The translations under genes were made by a program, and so were the position numbers. A stretch of 64,000 bases of DNA from contig NZ_CP079869.1 of assembly GCF_025263265.1 (NCBI RefSeq), forward strand, positions 620,001 through 684,000. Direction: 5' to 3'. Positions 17,416 to 26,931 of the stretch are shown piece by piece. This stretch comes from Mycobacterium sp. SMC-4 (lineage in GTDB: Bacteria > Actinomycetota > Actinomycetes > Mycobacteriales > Mycobacteriaceae). Every line of letters begins with the position of its first letter. The stretch's first letter is position 1. The notes under the pieces were generated by a model. It saw only the letters and a program-made list of their open reading frames with translations, searched no databases and was not told the DNA's origin.

Positions 17416-18662
17416 TCGGCGCCGTCGCCGACCGTGTGGTCGGGGTGGTCCGGGCCGGTCACCGCCGCCGGGCCTGGTTGTCGGCCGGCGCGTTGGTGCT
17501 GACCTTCGTCGTGGCGACCGCATACCTGTTCCTCGGTGCGCTGCAGGTCAATCCGGTCGCGTCCAGCTATCAGGTGACGGTGGCACTGCCGGAGTCCGCC
17601 GGGCTGCTGCCGAATCAGAACGTCACGATGCGCGGAGTACCGATCGGCCGGGTGGATCGGCTCGACATCACCCCCGCGGGGGTGAACGCCGTGGTCCGGG
17701 TCGATTCGACGGTCGCGGTCCCGGCGTCCAGCCAGGTCCGGGTCTCCGGGCTGTCCCCGGCCGGTGAGCAGTACCTCGACTTCGTCGCCGACAACGACGA
17801 AGGCCCTTATCTGGGTGAGGGAAGTGTTGTCGCACAACGTGACACCACCGTCCCGGTGAGTCTGGCCGATCTGCTCGCCAACGCCGACGGAGCGTTGCGG
17901 CAGGTCGACTCCGACAAACTCGAACTGATCAAGCACGAACTCAGCTTGAGTGCGGCCGGACCGCAGAAGCTCGCCGACATCATCGACGGTGGCACGTTCC
18001 TGTTGTCGACGCTGGACTCGGTGCTGCCCGAGACCACCAGCATGTTGCGCACCAGCCGCGTGGTGCTCACACTCGCGGCCGACAAGAACGAGGGCATCGG
18101 GGTCGCCTCGGCGAACCTCGATGAGACCCTTGCCGGGGTGAGCAGAATGCGCGAAGGCTTCCGCACCCTGACCGAGCGGACACCCGGCACGCTGTCCTCG
18201 GTGGACAACCTGTTCACCGACAACTCCGACACGATGGTGCAGTTGCTGGGAAACCTGGCCAGTACCTCCCAGATGGTGTACCTACGGGTCCCGGCGCTCA
18301 ACGCGTTGTTCCCGGATTATCGGACATCGGTTCTGGACGCCATCGGCAGCGCGATGCACACCAACGGGTTATGGACCACCGCCGACATCTACCCGCGCTA
18401 CGCCTGTGACTACGGAACCCCCCGGATGCCTCCGTCTGCGGCGGATTTCCCGGAGCCTTACCTCTACACCTACTGCCGTGACGACCACCCCGGAGTGCTG
18501 GTCCGCGGAGCCAAGAACGCTCCGCGTCCGGCCGGCGACGACGGGGCAGGCCCGCCGGCGGGAGCAGATCTGGGGCGCACCGCAGATCCGACGCCCAGGG
18601 GGCGCTACACCCTTCCGACGGAGTACGGCGGTCCGACGCTGCCGATCGAACCGCCCCGATGA
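17412..18662 (+). CDS. mce3F: MceF-type protein
   Basis: 416-residue last Mce subunit. Anchor segment AGALVLTFVVATAYLFLGAL, MCE domain with LLPNQNVTMRGVPIGRVDRL and VSGLSPAGEQYLDFVAD, helical region, and a C-terminal portion with paired cysteines (YACDYGTP and YTYCRDD). The ATG at 17412 overlaps the mce3E stop. The open frame continues upstream to 17292 inside mce3E and is not used. The set A-F is complete and none is broken, so the importer is likely functional if mceG is present elsewhere. Confidence 0.9.
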   Translation: MIGAVADRVVGVVRAGHRRRAWLSAGALVLTFVVATAYLFLGALQVNPVASSYQVTVALPESAGLLPNQNVTMRGVPIGRVDRLDITPAGVNAVVRVDSTVAVPASSQVRVSGLSPAGEQYLDFVADNDEGPYLGEGSVVAQRDTTVPVSLADLLANADGALRQVDSDKLELIKHELSLSAAGPQKLADIIDGGTFLLSTLDSVLPETTSMLRTSRVVLTLAADKNEGIGVASANLDETLAGVSRMREGFRTLTERTPGTLSSVDNLFTDNSDTMVQLLGNLASTSQMVYLRVPALNALFPDYRTSVLDAIGSAMHTNGLWTTADIYPRYACDYGTPRMPPSAADFPEPYLYTYCRDDHPGVLVRGAKNAPRPAGDDGAGPPAGADLGRTADPTPRGRYTLPTEYGGPTLPIEPPR

Positions 18663-18705
18663 CCGACCTCGACAACAGCGCCTTCAGGAGATGAAATTGA
18701 CTGTC

Positions 18706-19365
18706 ATGACCGATCGAGAACGCGACGACGACAAGGCCGCGGAGGAACCTGATGTCGCCGAGTCCGCGGAGGAACCTGATGTCGCCGAGTCCGCGACGGG
18801 ATCTGATGTCGCCGAGTCCGCGACGGGATCTGATGTCGCCGAGTCCGCGACGGGATCTGACAAGGCGACCGACGCCGGCCGGCCGCCGTGGCGTCGCCGC
18901 GCCGCAATCGGCGCGGTGGCGCTGCTGATCTTCGCCGGCTTCGCCACCTCCGGGGTGCTCGGATGGCAGCTTTGGCAGCAGCGCCAAGTCGCCGATGCCG
19001 CCGCCGCGGCGCGCAATGCCGCTGTGGATTACGCGCAGGTGCTGACGAGCATCGACTCGGCCAACGTCGACGAGAACTTCAATCAGGTCCTCGCCGGTGC
19101 CACCGGGGAGTTCAAAGACATGTATTCCCAGTCCAGTGCCGAACTGCGCCAGTTGCTCATCGACAACAAGGCCACCGCCCACGGCATCGTCACCGAATCG
19201 GCTGTCGAATCGGCGGCGAAGAACGAAGTCGTGGTCCTGCTGTTCGTCGACCAGTCGGTGTCCAACACCGCTGTGCCCGACCCGCGGATCGACCGCAGCA
19301 GAATCAAGATGACCATGCAGGACGTCGACGGACGTTGGCTGGCAAGCAAAGTCGAGCTGCGGTAA
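18706..19365 (+). CDS. Mce-associated membrane protein with acidic repeat region
   Basis: Mce-associated protein of the type found after mceF (Rv1972/Rv1973-like place). A cytoplasmic N-terminus made of a nine-residue acidic repeat (EEPDVAESA, then TGSDVAESA) is followed by one membrane helix (AIGAVALLIFAGFATSGVLGW) and an extracytoplasmic domain that ends DGRWLASKVELR. Such proteins stabilise or assist Mce complexes. The start is uncertain: AGGAG at 18686-18690 touches the ATG at 18691, sits six bases before a TTG at 18697 and 15 before the ATG at 18706. The acidic repeat is encoded by a 27-bp tandem DNA repeat, annotated separately. Confidence 0.8.
   Translation: MTDRERDDDKAAEEPDVAESAEEPDVAESATGSDVAESATGSDVAESATGSDKATDAGRPPWRRRAAIGAVALLIFAGFATSGVLGWQLWQQRQVADAAAAARNAAVDYAQVLTSIDSANVDENFNQVLAGATGEFKDMYSQSSAELRQLLIDNKATAHGIVTESAVESAAKNEVVVLLFVDQSVSNTAVPDPRIDRSRIKMTMQDVDGRWLASKVELR
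18742..18861 (+). repeat. In-frame 27-bp tandem repeat (VNTR-like) in the Mce-associated gene
   Basis: Four 27-bp units at 18742-18768, 18769-18795, 18796-18822 and 18823-18849, plus a 12-bp partial unit to 18861. Each shares GATGTCGCCGAGTCCGCG. Units 1-2 begin GAGGAACCT and units 3-4 begin ACGGGATCT. The array encodes EEPDVAESA twice and TGSDVAESA twice, keeping frame. Copy number is likely to vary between strains. Confidence 0.9.
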
Positions 19366-19367
19366 TC

Positions 19368-20171
19368 GTGCTCCGGTTCATTCGCAGGAGCGCGGTCGCC
19401 GTGTTGGCCACGGCGGTGTGCGTCACCGCATCGCCCGCGTCGGCATCAGCACCCTCGTTCTGTGATGAGCTGGGCGGTCAGTGGGACGGGCAATTCTGTA
19501 CGACGTCGGTGATCTCGGACCGCAAAGCCGTCCGAGACATCAAGATGGCGCTGCCCGGCGATCTCGTGCAGAACCCCGTCATCCGGGAATACCTGACCAA
19601 TCTGATGAACAACTGGCGCAACGCGGCCAAGGCGATGGTCCAGGACAGCTTCGGGGAGCAACATTTCCAGATCTTTCAGCACGGCGAGGCGATGACGGCC
19701 GTCTTCCACGAGATGTACTCGGGAACCGTCGGTACCGACGCCTTGGCCCATCCGAACGCGCCCATCATCAGCGACGCGTACCGGACCTTCACCTTCGCCG
19801 GCGGGCGGCAGGTGCAACTGGCCGATCTGTTCAAACCAGGCGTCGATCACCTGGCCGAGATCCCGCGCCTCGGTGCGCCGTTCATCGTCGCTGCCCTCGA
19901 TGCCGCACCGCCGCCGCACCAACCGGGAACCTATCCGTTCATCCCGGAACGCTGGACGCCGGACAAGGTGTATTCGGGGGGATACAGAGCGTGGGCGCTG
20001 ACCCCCGACGAGCTGATCCTCTACATGCCGGACTACCCCGTGGGGCGCGATTCGCCCATCAACTTCTCGCCGGGCGCCCTGCAGTGGTTCATGGACGGTG
20101 GCACGGTACAGGCCCGGATCCCGCTGTCGGCGCTGTCGCCGGTACTGCGTCCCGAATTCGGTGGGCTGTAG
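19368..20171 (+). CDS. Exported DUF3298/RsiV-like domain protein of the mce cassette
   Basis: 267-residue secreted protein. Signal-peptide-like start (SAVAVLATAVCVTASPASASA), then a small Cys-containing segment FCDELGGQWDGQFCTTS like that of mycobacterial mannan-binding-type proteins, then a domain with RTFTFAGGRQVQLADLFKPG, the hallmark of DUF3298/RsiV and MPT64-type exported proteins. GTG at 19368 lies two bases after the stop of the previous gene. Accessory genes after mceF are seen in mce3 operons, and this one probably works at the cell envelope with the importer. Its molecular role is unknown. Confidence 0.75.
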   Translation: MLRFIRRSAVAVLATAVCVTASPASASAPSFCDELGGQWDGQFCTTSVISDRKAVRDIKMALPGDLVQNPVIREYLTNLMNNWRNAAKAMVQDSFGEQHFQIFQHGEAMTAVFHEMYSGTVGTDALAHPNAPIISDAYRTFTFAGGRQVQLADLFKPGVDHLAEIPRLGAPFIVAALDAAPPPHQPGTYPFIPERWTPDKVYSGGYRAWALTPDELILYMPDYPVGRDSPINFSPGALQWFMDGGTVQARIPLSALSPVLRPEFGGL

Positions 20172-20173
20172 CG

Positions 20174-20767
20174 ATGTTTCGTCGGTTGATCGTGGCCATG
20201 GCCGTGCTGTGTCTGCCCGTGATCGCTGCCGCACCGGGTGGCGCCCAGCCCGAGAATGACTCCGATGCAGCGACGATGCCGGTCTTCGTTCCGTACCCGT
20301 CGAGCTGGTCACCCAACTACACCGTGTGGCCCTACAACCTGTGGCAGAACCGGGTCACGCCCGAACAGGTCACCGCCCAACGCGAGTCCTGTCAGTGGTT
20401 CAACGCCCAGTACGACGAACTGATCAACCAGGCCTTCGGTTTTCAGAGGTTTCTGGCCGAGCGACGTGACGACTGGGCCGACCCAGCCGTCCAGGCCGCT
20501 GCGAACGTCGTCGCGGCCAATTTGAACCAGTCGGCGGCATTTCTCCAGCCGCGCGCAGACACTCTGTTCATCGTCAACTATCCCGACCAGAGCGAGTATT
20601 CACCGTTGTTCCACGGGGATTCGATTTACCGGCTCTGGTACCAACTCACCCAGATCAGCGACAAGATCGCCCGCGAAGTCCCGGCGGGGCAGATCAACGC
20701 CAACACCGCGACCGCGAACGTGTACGGCGGCGTGATACGAGATTCCGGCGTCTGCGCAGGAGCCTGA
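20174..20767 (+). CDS. Exported protein of unknown function, end of mce3-type operon (Rv1975-like place)
   Basis: 197 residues with an N-terminal signal peptide (FRRLIVAMAVLCLPVIAAAPGGAQ). The mature part is rich in aromatic residues (SSWSPNYTVWPYNLWQNR) and has two cysteines (ESCQW and SGVCAGA), likely a disulphide. No enzyme motif seen. It starts two bases after the preceding stop, so it is the last gene of the operon. In M. tuberculosis the mce3 cluster also ends with small exported proteins of unknown role. The open frame reaches 19481, but the upstream part overlaps the previous gene and lacks a signal. Confidence 0.7.
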   Translation: MFRRLIVAMAVLCLPVIAAAPGGAQPENDSDAATMPVFVPYPSSWSPNYTVWPYNLWQNRVTPEQVTAQRESCQWFNAQYDELINQAFGFQRFLAERRDDWADPAVQAAANVVAANLNQSAAFLQPRADTLFIVNYPDQSEYSPLFHGDSIYRLWYQLTQISDKIAREVPAGQINANTATANVYGGVIRDSGVCAGA

Positions 20768-20775
20768 CCCGGTTG

Positions 20776-20811
20776 TTGACATGTTGACACAAAAATGTAG
20801 TCTTTGTGTCA
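20776..20811 (+). promoter_or_regulatory. Promoter with perfect palindromic operator before the MpaB-tetR pair
   Basis: TGACACAAA (20785-20793) and TTTGTGTCA (20803-20811) are perfect 9-bp inverted arms around a 9-bp spacer, typical of a TetR-family operator. TTGACA at 20776-20781 and TAGTCT at 20798-20803 (16-bp spacing) form a plausible promoter, so the operator would cover the -10. The AT-rich patch stands out in this GC-rich region. The TetR gene two steps downstream, in the same transcript, is the likely binder. Confidence 0.75.
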
Positions 20812-20830
20812 TCGGCAACCGGGAGGCGCC

Positions 20831-21799
20831 ATGGTGGCGATAGGCAGCAACAACACTGCGCAGATCGCCGCGCCCCCGCTGCGCCTGTGGGTGATGCGCG
20901 AGTTCCGCAAGCACTCCGGCAGTGTGTTCGGCGGCTTCTTCGGGGCAGCGGCCTTCGACGAGGTCGCGCTGGTGCCGGTGGCCGCCGCAGTGGACAAGAC
21001 CGGCCGGTTCGCCGACAACTTCACTGATCGCGGTGTGCGCAGCGGGTTCTCAGCGTTCCTGGCCATCTGGGGTGATGCGCACGATCGCGCTGTCGAGGGT
21101 GAACGGCTCAAAACCATGCACCGCGAGGTCCGGGGCACGGGCGCCGGGGACTTCGCCGACGTGCGCTACAGCGCGCTGGATCCCAAGCTGTGGAACTGGA
21201 TCGCGGTCAGCGGCCTGTTCATCGTGCTGAATTCGTTCACCCCGTGCACCGGGATCACTCTCAATGACGCCGAACGGGAGGCCGCCTACCAGCAGCTGCT
21301 CGAGGCGTTCCGCTCGTTGGAGCTGCCCGGAAAGAATGCGAAGCTGCCCGCCACCTACACCGAGGCGTCCGAGTACTACGAGACCATGGTGCGCGAGGAG
21401 CTGGCCACCAATCCGTTCCTGCGCCGCGTCACCGCCGACCTGACCCGGCTGCCGCTACCCACGCTGGTGCTACCGCCGGCTCTGCGCGCTGTGCTCACCC
21501 CGCCCTGGCTGGCGCTTCGCCCGTTCGCCGGCCGGGTGGTCAAGATCTGCTCGTTCGGCATCCTGCATCCGGGCATCCGGGAGCTGACCGGATTCCACTG
21601 GCGGTCCCGCCATGACCGCGAGTTCACGCTTTACACCGGCCTTCTGCAGTTGGCCTGGCGGACGCTGCCCGATCGACTCCTGCTGATTCCGCTGGCCCGC
21701 AATCGGATCGAGTACGAGAAGCTGGTGCACCTCCATCGGTCGGTGGCGCTGGACTCGTTCGCACCGCCGGCCGGCCGCTGCCCCGCGGGCCGGCCCTGA
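20831..21799 (+). CDS. Oxygenase MpaB family (DUF2236) protein
   Basis: 322-residue member of the MpaB/latex-clearing-protein-related family, haem-dependent oxygenase candidates common in mycobacteria. Family features are KTMHREVRGTGAGDFADVRYSALDPKLWNWI (in two segments), LPATYTEASEYYETMV, and a C-terminal His/Arg-rich region with LLPIPL-type hydrophobic turns. ATG at 20831 has GGGAGG a few bases before it and excludes the short upstream GTG. Its stop overlaps the TetR gene (ATGA), so the regulator and enzyme are made together. The substrate is unknown. Confidence 0.8.
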   Translation: MVAIGSNNTAQIAAPPLRLWVMREFRKHSGSVFGGFFGAAAFDEVALVPVAAAVDKTGRFADNFTDRGVRSGFSAFLAIWGDAHDRAVEGERLKTMHREVRGTGAGDFADVRYSALDPKLWNWIAVSGLFIVLNSFTPCTGITLNDAEREAAYQQLLEAFRSLELPGKNAKLPATYTEASEYYETMVREELATNPFLRRVTADLTRLPLPTLVLPPALRAVLTPPWLALRPFAGRVVKICSFGILHPGIRELTGFHWRSRHDREFTLYTGLLQLAWRTLPDRLLLIPLARNRIEYEKLVHLHRSVALDSFAPPAGRCPAGRP

Positions 21800-22383
21800 T
21801 GGCCCGGCGCACCACCGGCAGCCGGACCGAGCAGGAGTCGGCGATCCTCAAGGCTGCCGCCGAAGAGGTCGCCATGGTCGGGGTGGGGCGACTCAGCATG
21901 GACGTCGTCGCCCGTCAGGCCGGCGTCAGCCGCAGCACGCTGTACCGCCGGTTTCCGACCAGGGACGCGTTGGTCACCGAATTGGGTAGGCAGACTTTCG
22001 ACTTCGCGATGGCGCGGCTGCAGACCGTCACGATCGACGGGGGTCCGCAGGAGGCGTCGGTGGCGGCGTTCCGGGAGGGCGTGCGATTGCTGACCGGTGA
22101 ACCGGTGATGCGCCGTTTCCTGCAACTCGACCGGGATTTCACCACCACCGCGAACATGGCCGACGAGGCGCGGCAGTTCCTGATCAGTGCGGCCACCGCG
22201 ATGGCCAAGGCATTGCGGGCCGCCGGCGCGACGATGCCCGATGACGCACTGCTGGCCGTCGCCGAGATCCACATCCGGCTGGCAGCATCCCTGGTGCAGG
22301 TCAGCACACCCGTCTTGGACGTCGGCGAGGACACCGCCGTTGCCGACTATGCCCGGGCCCACCTGGCCCCGCTGGTCCACTGA
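21799..22383 (+). CDS. TetR-family transcriptional regulator
   Basis: 194-residue TetR regulator. The helix-turn-helix is at about residues 32-58 (LSMDVVARQAGVSRSTLYRR) and is followed by a helical ligand-binding domain without recognisable relatives. It overlaps the MpaB-family gene by four bases. The palindrome at 20785-20811 in front of that gene is the obvious operator, giving negative autoregulation of the pair (inference). The FadD gene 67 bp downstream may be under the same control. The ligand is unknown. Confidence 0.88.
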   Translation: MARRTTGSRTEQESAILKAAAEEVAMVGVGRLSMDVVARQAGVSRSTLYRRFPTRDALVTELGRQTFDFAMARLQTVTIDGGPQEASVAAFREGVRLLTGEPVMRRFLQLDRDFTTTANMADEARQFLISAATAMAKALRAAGATMPDDALLAVAEIHIRLAASLVQVSTPVLDVGEDTAVADYARAHLAPLVH

Positions 22384-22450
22384 GTACCGATGAGCAGGAG
22401 GTTTGGACGAAATTGTCGAACACATTGCGGCGAGGTGGCACCCTTTGACC

Positions 22451-24013
22451 ATGGCTGAACTGCCCGAACCCCGCTTTCTCGATGACCGCCTCACGCATTG
22501 GGCCGCGACCAAACCTGACGCCGAGGCCATGGACTACCTGGACCGCAACTGGACCTGGGCGCAGTGGAACGACCGTGTCCGTCGGCTGGCCGGAGCGCTG
22601 AAGGAACGCGGGATCGGGCGCGGAGACGTGGTGTCCTTCCTGGACATGAACCACCCCGCGTGCGTGGAGCTGACCTTCGCCGCGGCCTCGCTGGGCGCGG
22701 CCACCGCGATCATCAACTTCCGGCTCGCGGCCGACGAACTCGACTACGTGCTCAACGACTCCGGTGCCAAACTCTTGATCGTCGGTGCGGAGTTCAAGCC
22801 GGTGATCGATCGGATCGCCGACAAGCTCTCCGGTATCGATCAGATCATCACCGTCACACCGGAGGGCGACGACGAGTACGAGACCCTGCTCGCGTCGGCT
22901 ACCCCGGTCGAGCGCAGCGACGACGTCGACCCGGAGGACGTCGCCATCATCATGTACTCGTCGGGCACGACCGGCCGGCCCAAGGGCGTGCAGTTGACGC
23001 AGAGCAACCTGATCGCCCATATCGTCAACAACCACGATGGCTTCACCTTCGACGAGGGTGACAAGAGCATGGTGTCGATGCCGCTGTTCCACGTCGGCGG
23101 ATCGTCATATGTGCAGTTCGGTATCCATGACGGCGTGCCGAGTGTGATGACCCGCGAGGTCGACGGTGGCGCGCTGGCCGGGGCGATCCTCAAGGGCGCC
23201 AACCGGACCTTCCTGGTGCCGGCCGTGCTGGCCAAGGTGCTCGACGCCGGGCCGGACGCGGTCAAACTCTTCGCCGCACTCAAGACGTTCGGCTACGGCG
23301 CTTCACCCATGCCGCTGCCTTTGCTGCGTCAGGCGTTGAAGGCTTGGCCGGACACCGATTTCATCCAGGTTTACGGTCTGACCGAGGTCTGCGGTGTGAT
23401 CAGCCGTCTGCTGCCCGAGGATCACCGCACCGACGAGCGGCCCGAGCGGCTGCAGAGCGCCGGGCGGCTGACCAACAACGCCGAGGTGCGCGTCGTCGAC
23501 CCGGACACCCTGGAGGAGGTGCCCACCAACGAGCAGGGTGAATTATGGTTTCGCACAGCGCAGTTGATGAAGGGCTACCACAACAAGCCTGACGCCACTG
23601 CGGAGGCGGTCACCGAGGATGGTTGGTTCCGTACCGGCGACATCGGCCGCGTCGACGAGGACGGTTACATCTTCGTCGAGGACCGGCTCAAGGACATGAT
23701 CATCTCCGGCGGCGAGAACATCTACTCGATCGAGGTGGAGCGGGTGCTGGCCGAGCACGAGGCCGTGGTCGATGTCGCGGTGATCGGGGTGCCCGACGAG
23801 AAGTGGGGCGAGGTGGTCAAGGCCGTTGTGGTGACCGATACGGAGGTCGCCGAGAAGGACCTCATCGCGTTCGCCCGTGAGCGATTGGCGGGCTACAAGT
23901 GCCCGAAGAGCGTCGACATCGTCGACGAGCTGCCCCGTAACCCCACCGGCAAGATCCTGAAAAAGGAACTGCGCAAACCACATTGGGACGGCCGCGACCG
24001 CGCCACGGTCTAG
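22451..24013 (+). CDS. Acyl-CoA synthetase (FadD family)
   Basis: ANL-superfamily ligase of 520 residues from the ATG at 22451. Motifs: YSSGTTGRPKGVQLT, YGLTEVCGVI, GWFRTGDIGRVDEDGYIFVEDRLKDMIISGGENIYSIEVE in successive segments, and the C-terminal catalytic Lys in NPTGKILKKELR. The frame opens earlier, at 22403, but the ATG gives the usual N-terminus (AELPEPRFLDDRLTHWA). It is followed four bases later by menC, so menC may be read from the same message. It is too long and too FadD-like to be MenE. The acid substrate is unknown. Confidence 0.9.
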   Translation: MAELPEPRFLDDRLTHWAATKPDAEAMDYLDRNWTWAQWNDRVRRLAGALKERGIGRGDVVSFLDMNHPACVELTFAAASLGAATAIINFRLAADELDYVLNDSGAKLLIVGAEFKPVIDRIADKLSGIDQIITVTPEGDDEYETLLASATPVERSDDVDPEDVAIIMYSSGTTGRPKGVQLTQSNLIAHIVNNHDGFTFDEGDKSMVSMPLFHVGGSSYVQFGIHDGVPSVMTREVDGGALAGAILKGANRTFLVPAVLAKVLDAGPDAVKLFAALKTFGYGASPMPLPLLRQALKAWPDTDFIQVYGLTEVCGVISRLLPEDHRTDERPERLQSAGRLTNNAEVRVVDPDTLEEVPTNEQGELWFRTAQLMKGYHNKPDATAEAVTEDGWFRTGDIGRVDEDGYIFVEDRLKDMIISGGENIYSIEVERVLAEHEAVVDVAVIGVPDEKWGEVVKAVVVTDTEVAEKDLIAFARERLAGYKCPKSVDIVDELPRNPTGKILKKELRKPHWDGRDRATV

Positions 24014-24016
24014 CTC

Positions 24017-24972
24017 GTGGTGGAGCTGTCCGATGTCCTGGACCGACTGCATGTGGTGTCGCTGCCGATGCGGGTTCGCTTCCGCGGCATCACCGTTCGC
24101 GAGGTCGCGCTGATCGACGGCCCGCAGGGCTGGGGTGAGTTCGGCGCGTTCCTCGAGTACGAGCCGGCCGAGGCCGCGCACTGGCTGGCGTCCGGAATCG
24201 CGGCAGCCTACCGGCCGCTGCCCCCGACCCGGCGTGACCGGATCCCGGTCAACGCGACGGTGCCGGCGGTGCCGGCCGCCGACGTGCCCGACATCGTGGC
24301 CCGCTTTCCGGGAGCGCGCACCGCCAAGGTCAAGGTCGCCGAAGCCGGCCAATCGCTGGCCGACGACGTCGCCCGGGTCAACGCGGTCCGTGCCCTGGTG
24401 CCGACGGTGCGTGTCGATGCCAACGGCGGCTGGACCGTCGACGAGGCCGTTACGGCCGCTCAGGCGTTGACCGCCGACGGCCTCCTGGAGTATCTCGAGC
24501 AGCCGTGTCGCACGGTGGCCGAGCTGGCCGAGGTACGGCGGCGCATCGACGTGCCGATCGCCGCCGACGAGAGCATCCGCAAAGCATCCGACCCGCTGCA
24601 TGTGGTGCGCAGCGGCGCGGCCGACGTGGCGGTGCTCAAGGTCGCGCCGCTGGGCGGGGTGGCCGCGATGCTCGACATCGCCGCCGCGATAGACATCCCG
24701 GTGGTGGTGTCCAGCGCGCTGGATTCGGCGGTCGGCATCGGCACCGGACTGCGGGCAGCCGGTGCGCTGCCCGAGCTCGGCCACGCCTGTGGCCTGGGCA
24801 CCGGCAGCCTGTTCGTCGAGGATGTCGCCGCGGCGCTGACGCCGGTCGACGGGTATCTGCCGGTCACGACAGTGGTTCCGGATCCGGCCCGCCTCGCCGC
24901 GCTGACGGCCTCAGCCCAGCGTCGTCAGTGGTGGATCGACCGCGTCACCGAGTGTTTCCCGCTGCAATCCAC

Positions 24973-24997
<25 letters not shown>
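24017..24997 (+). CDS. menC: o-Succinylbenzoate synthase MenC
   Basis: Enolase-superfamily enzyme that dehydrates SHCHC to o-succinylbenzoate in menaquinone synthesis. 326 residues, as in mycobacterial MenC (Rv0553). Catalytic and metal motifs in order: Lys pair in AKVKVAE, metal Asp in VDANGGW, Glu in LEYLEQP, Asp/Glu in AADESI and Lys in VLKVAPLGG. Starts with GTG (24017 or 24020). The last 25 bp overlap the 3' end of the convergent betaine synthase gene. In M. tuberculosis the next gene is bpoC; here about 4.6 kb of other genes has come in between. Confidence 0.96.
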
Positions 24998-26634
<1,637 letters not shown>

Positions 26635-26820
26635 GAGACCTTTCTGTTCCCGTTGCGGGCGCACGCTCTCGGGAAAGGGGTCACGCGTGCGCTGATCCTG
26701 CCATCACACGAGGAATGCGCACGTCGTCCGCGGTATCGGGGGCGAAGTCGTAGCTGCGCCGTTCCCCGCAGAGCGGGGGACGGGCGACTCCCGCCGCACC
26801 CACACCGCGCTTTTACTGTA
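26635..26820 (-). promoter_or_regulatory. Structured leader and promoter of the betaine synthase
   Basis: Read on the minus strand, a -10-like TACAGT (26820-26815) suggests a transcript starting near 26808 with a leader of about 170 nt. The leader holds CCCCGC-TCT-GCGGGG. Close to the start codon, a perfect 8-bp hairpin GCGCACGC/GCGTGCGC (26692-26685 with 26666-26659) has an 18-nt loop containing CCTTTC. That loop is complementary to the ribosome-binding GAAAGG at 26644-26639, so a pseudoknot could close the site. This is the layout of a translational riboswitch or thermosensor. I cannot match it to a known class. The remainder up to 26931 shows no gene. Confidence 0.5.
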
Positions 26821-26931
26821 GGGCACTGGCAAATTCCCGCGACCGGTGGGCAGGGTGGCCACCCCCGGTTGTCCTGATCTGTGGGATGCATGGCCTAGAC
26901 GACATCGGTGGTTGCGCTCGACACTGAGTGC

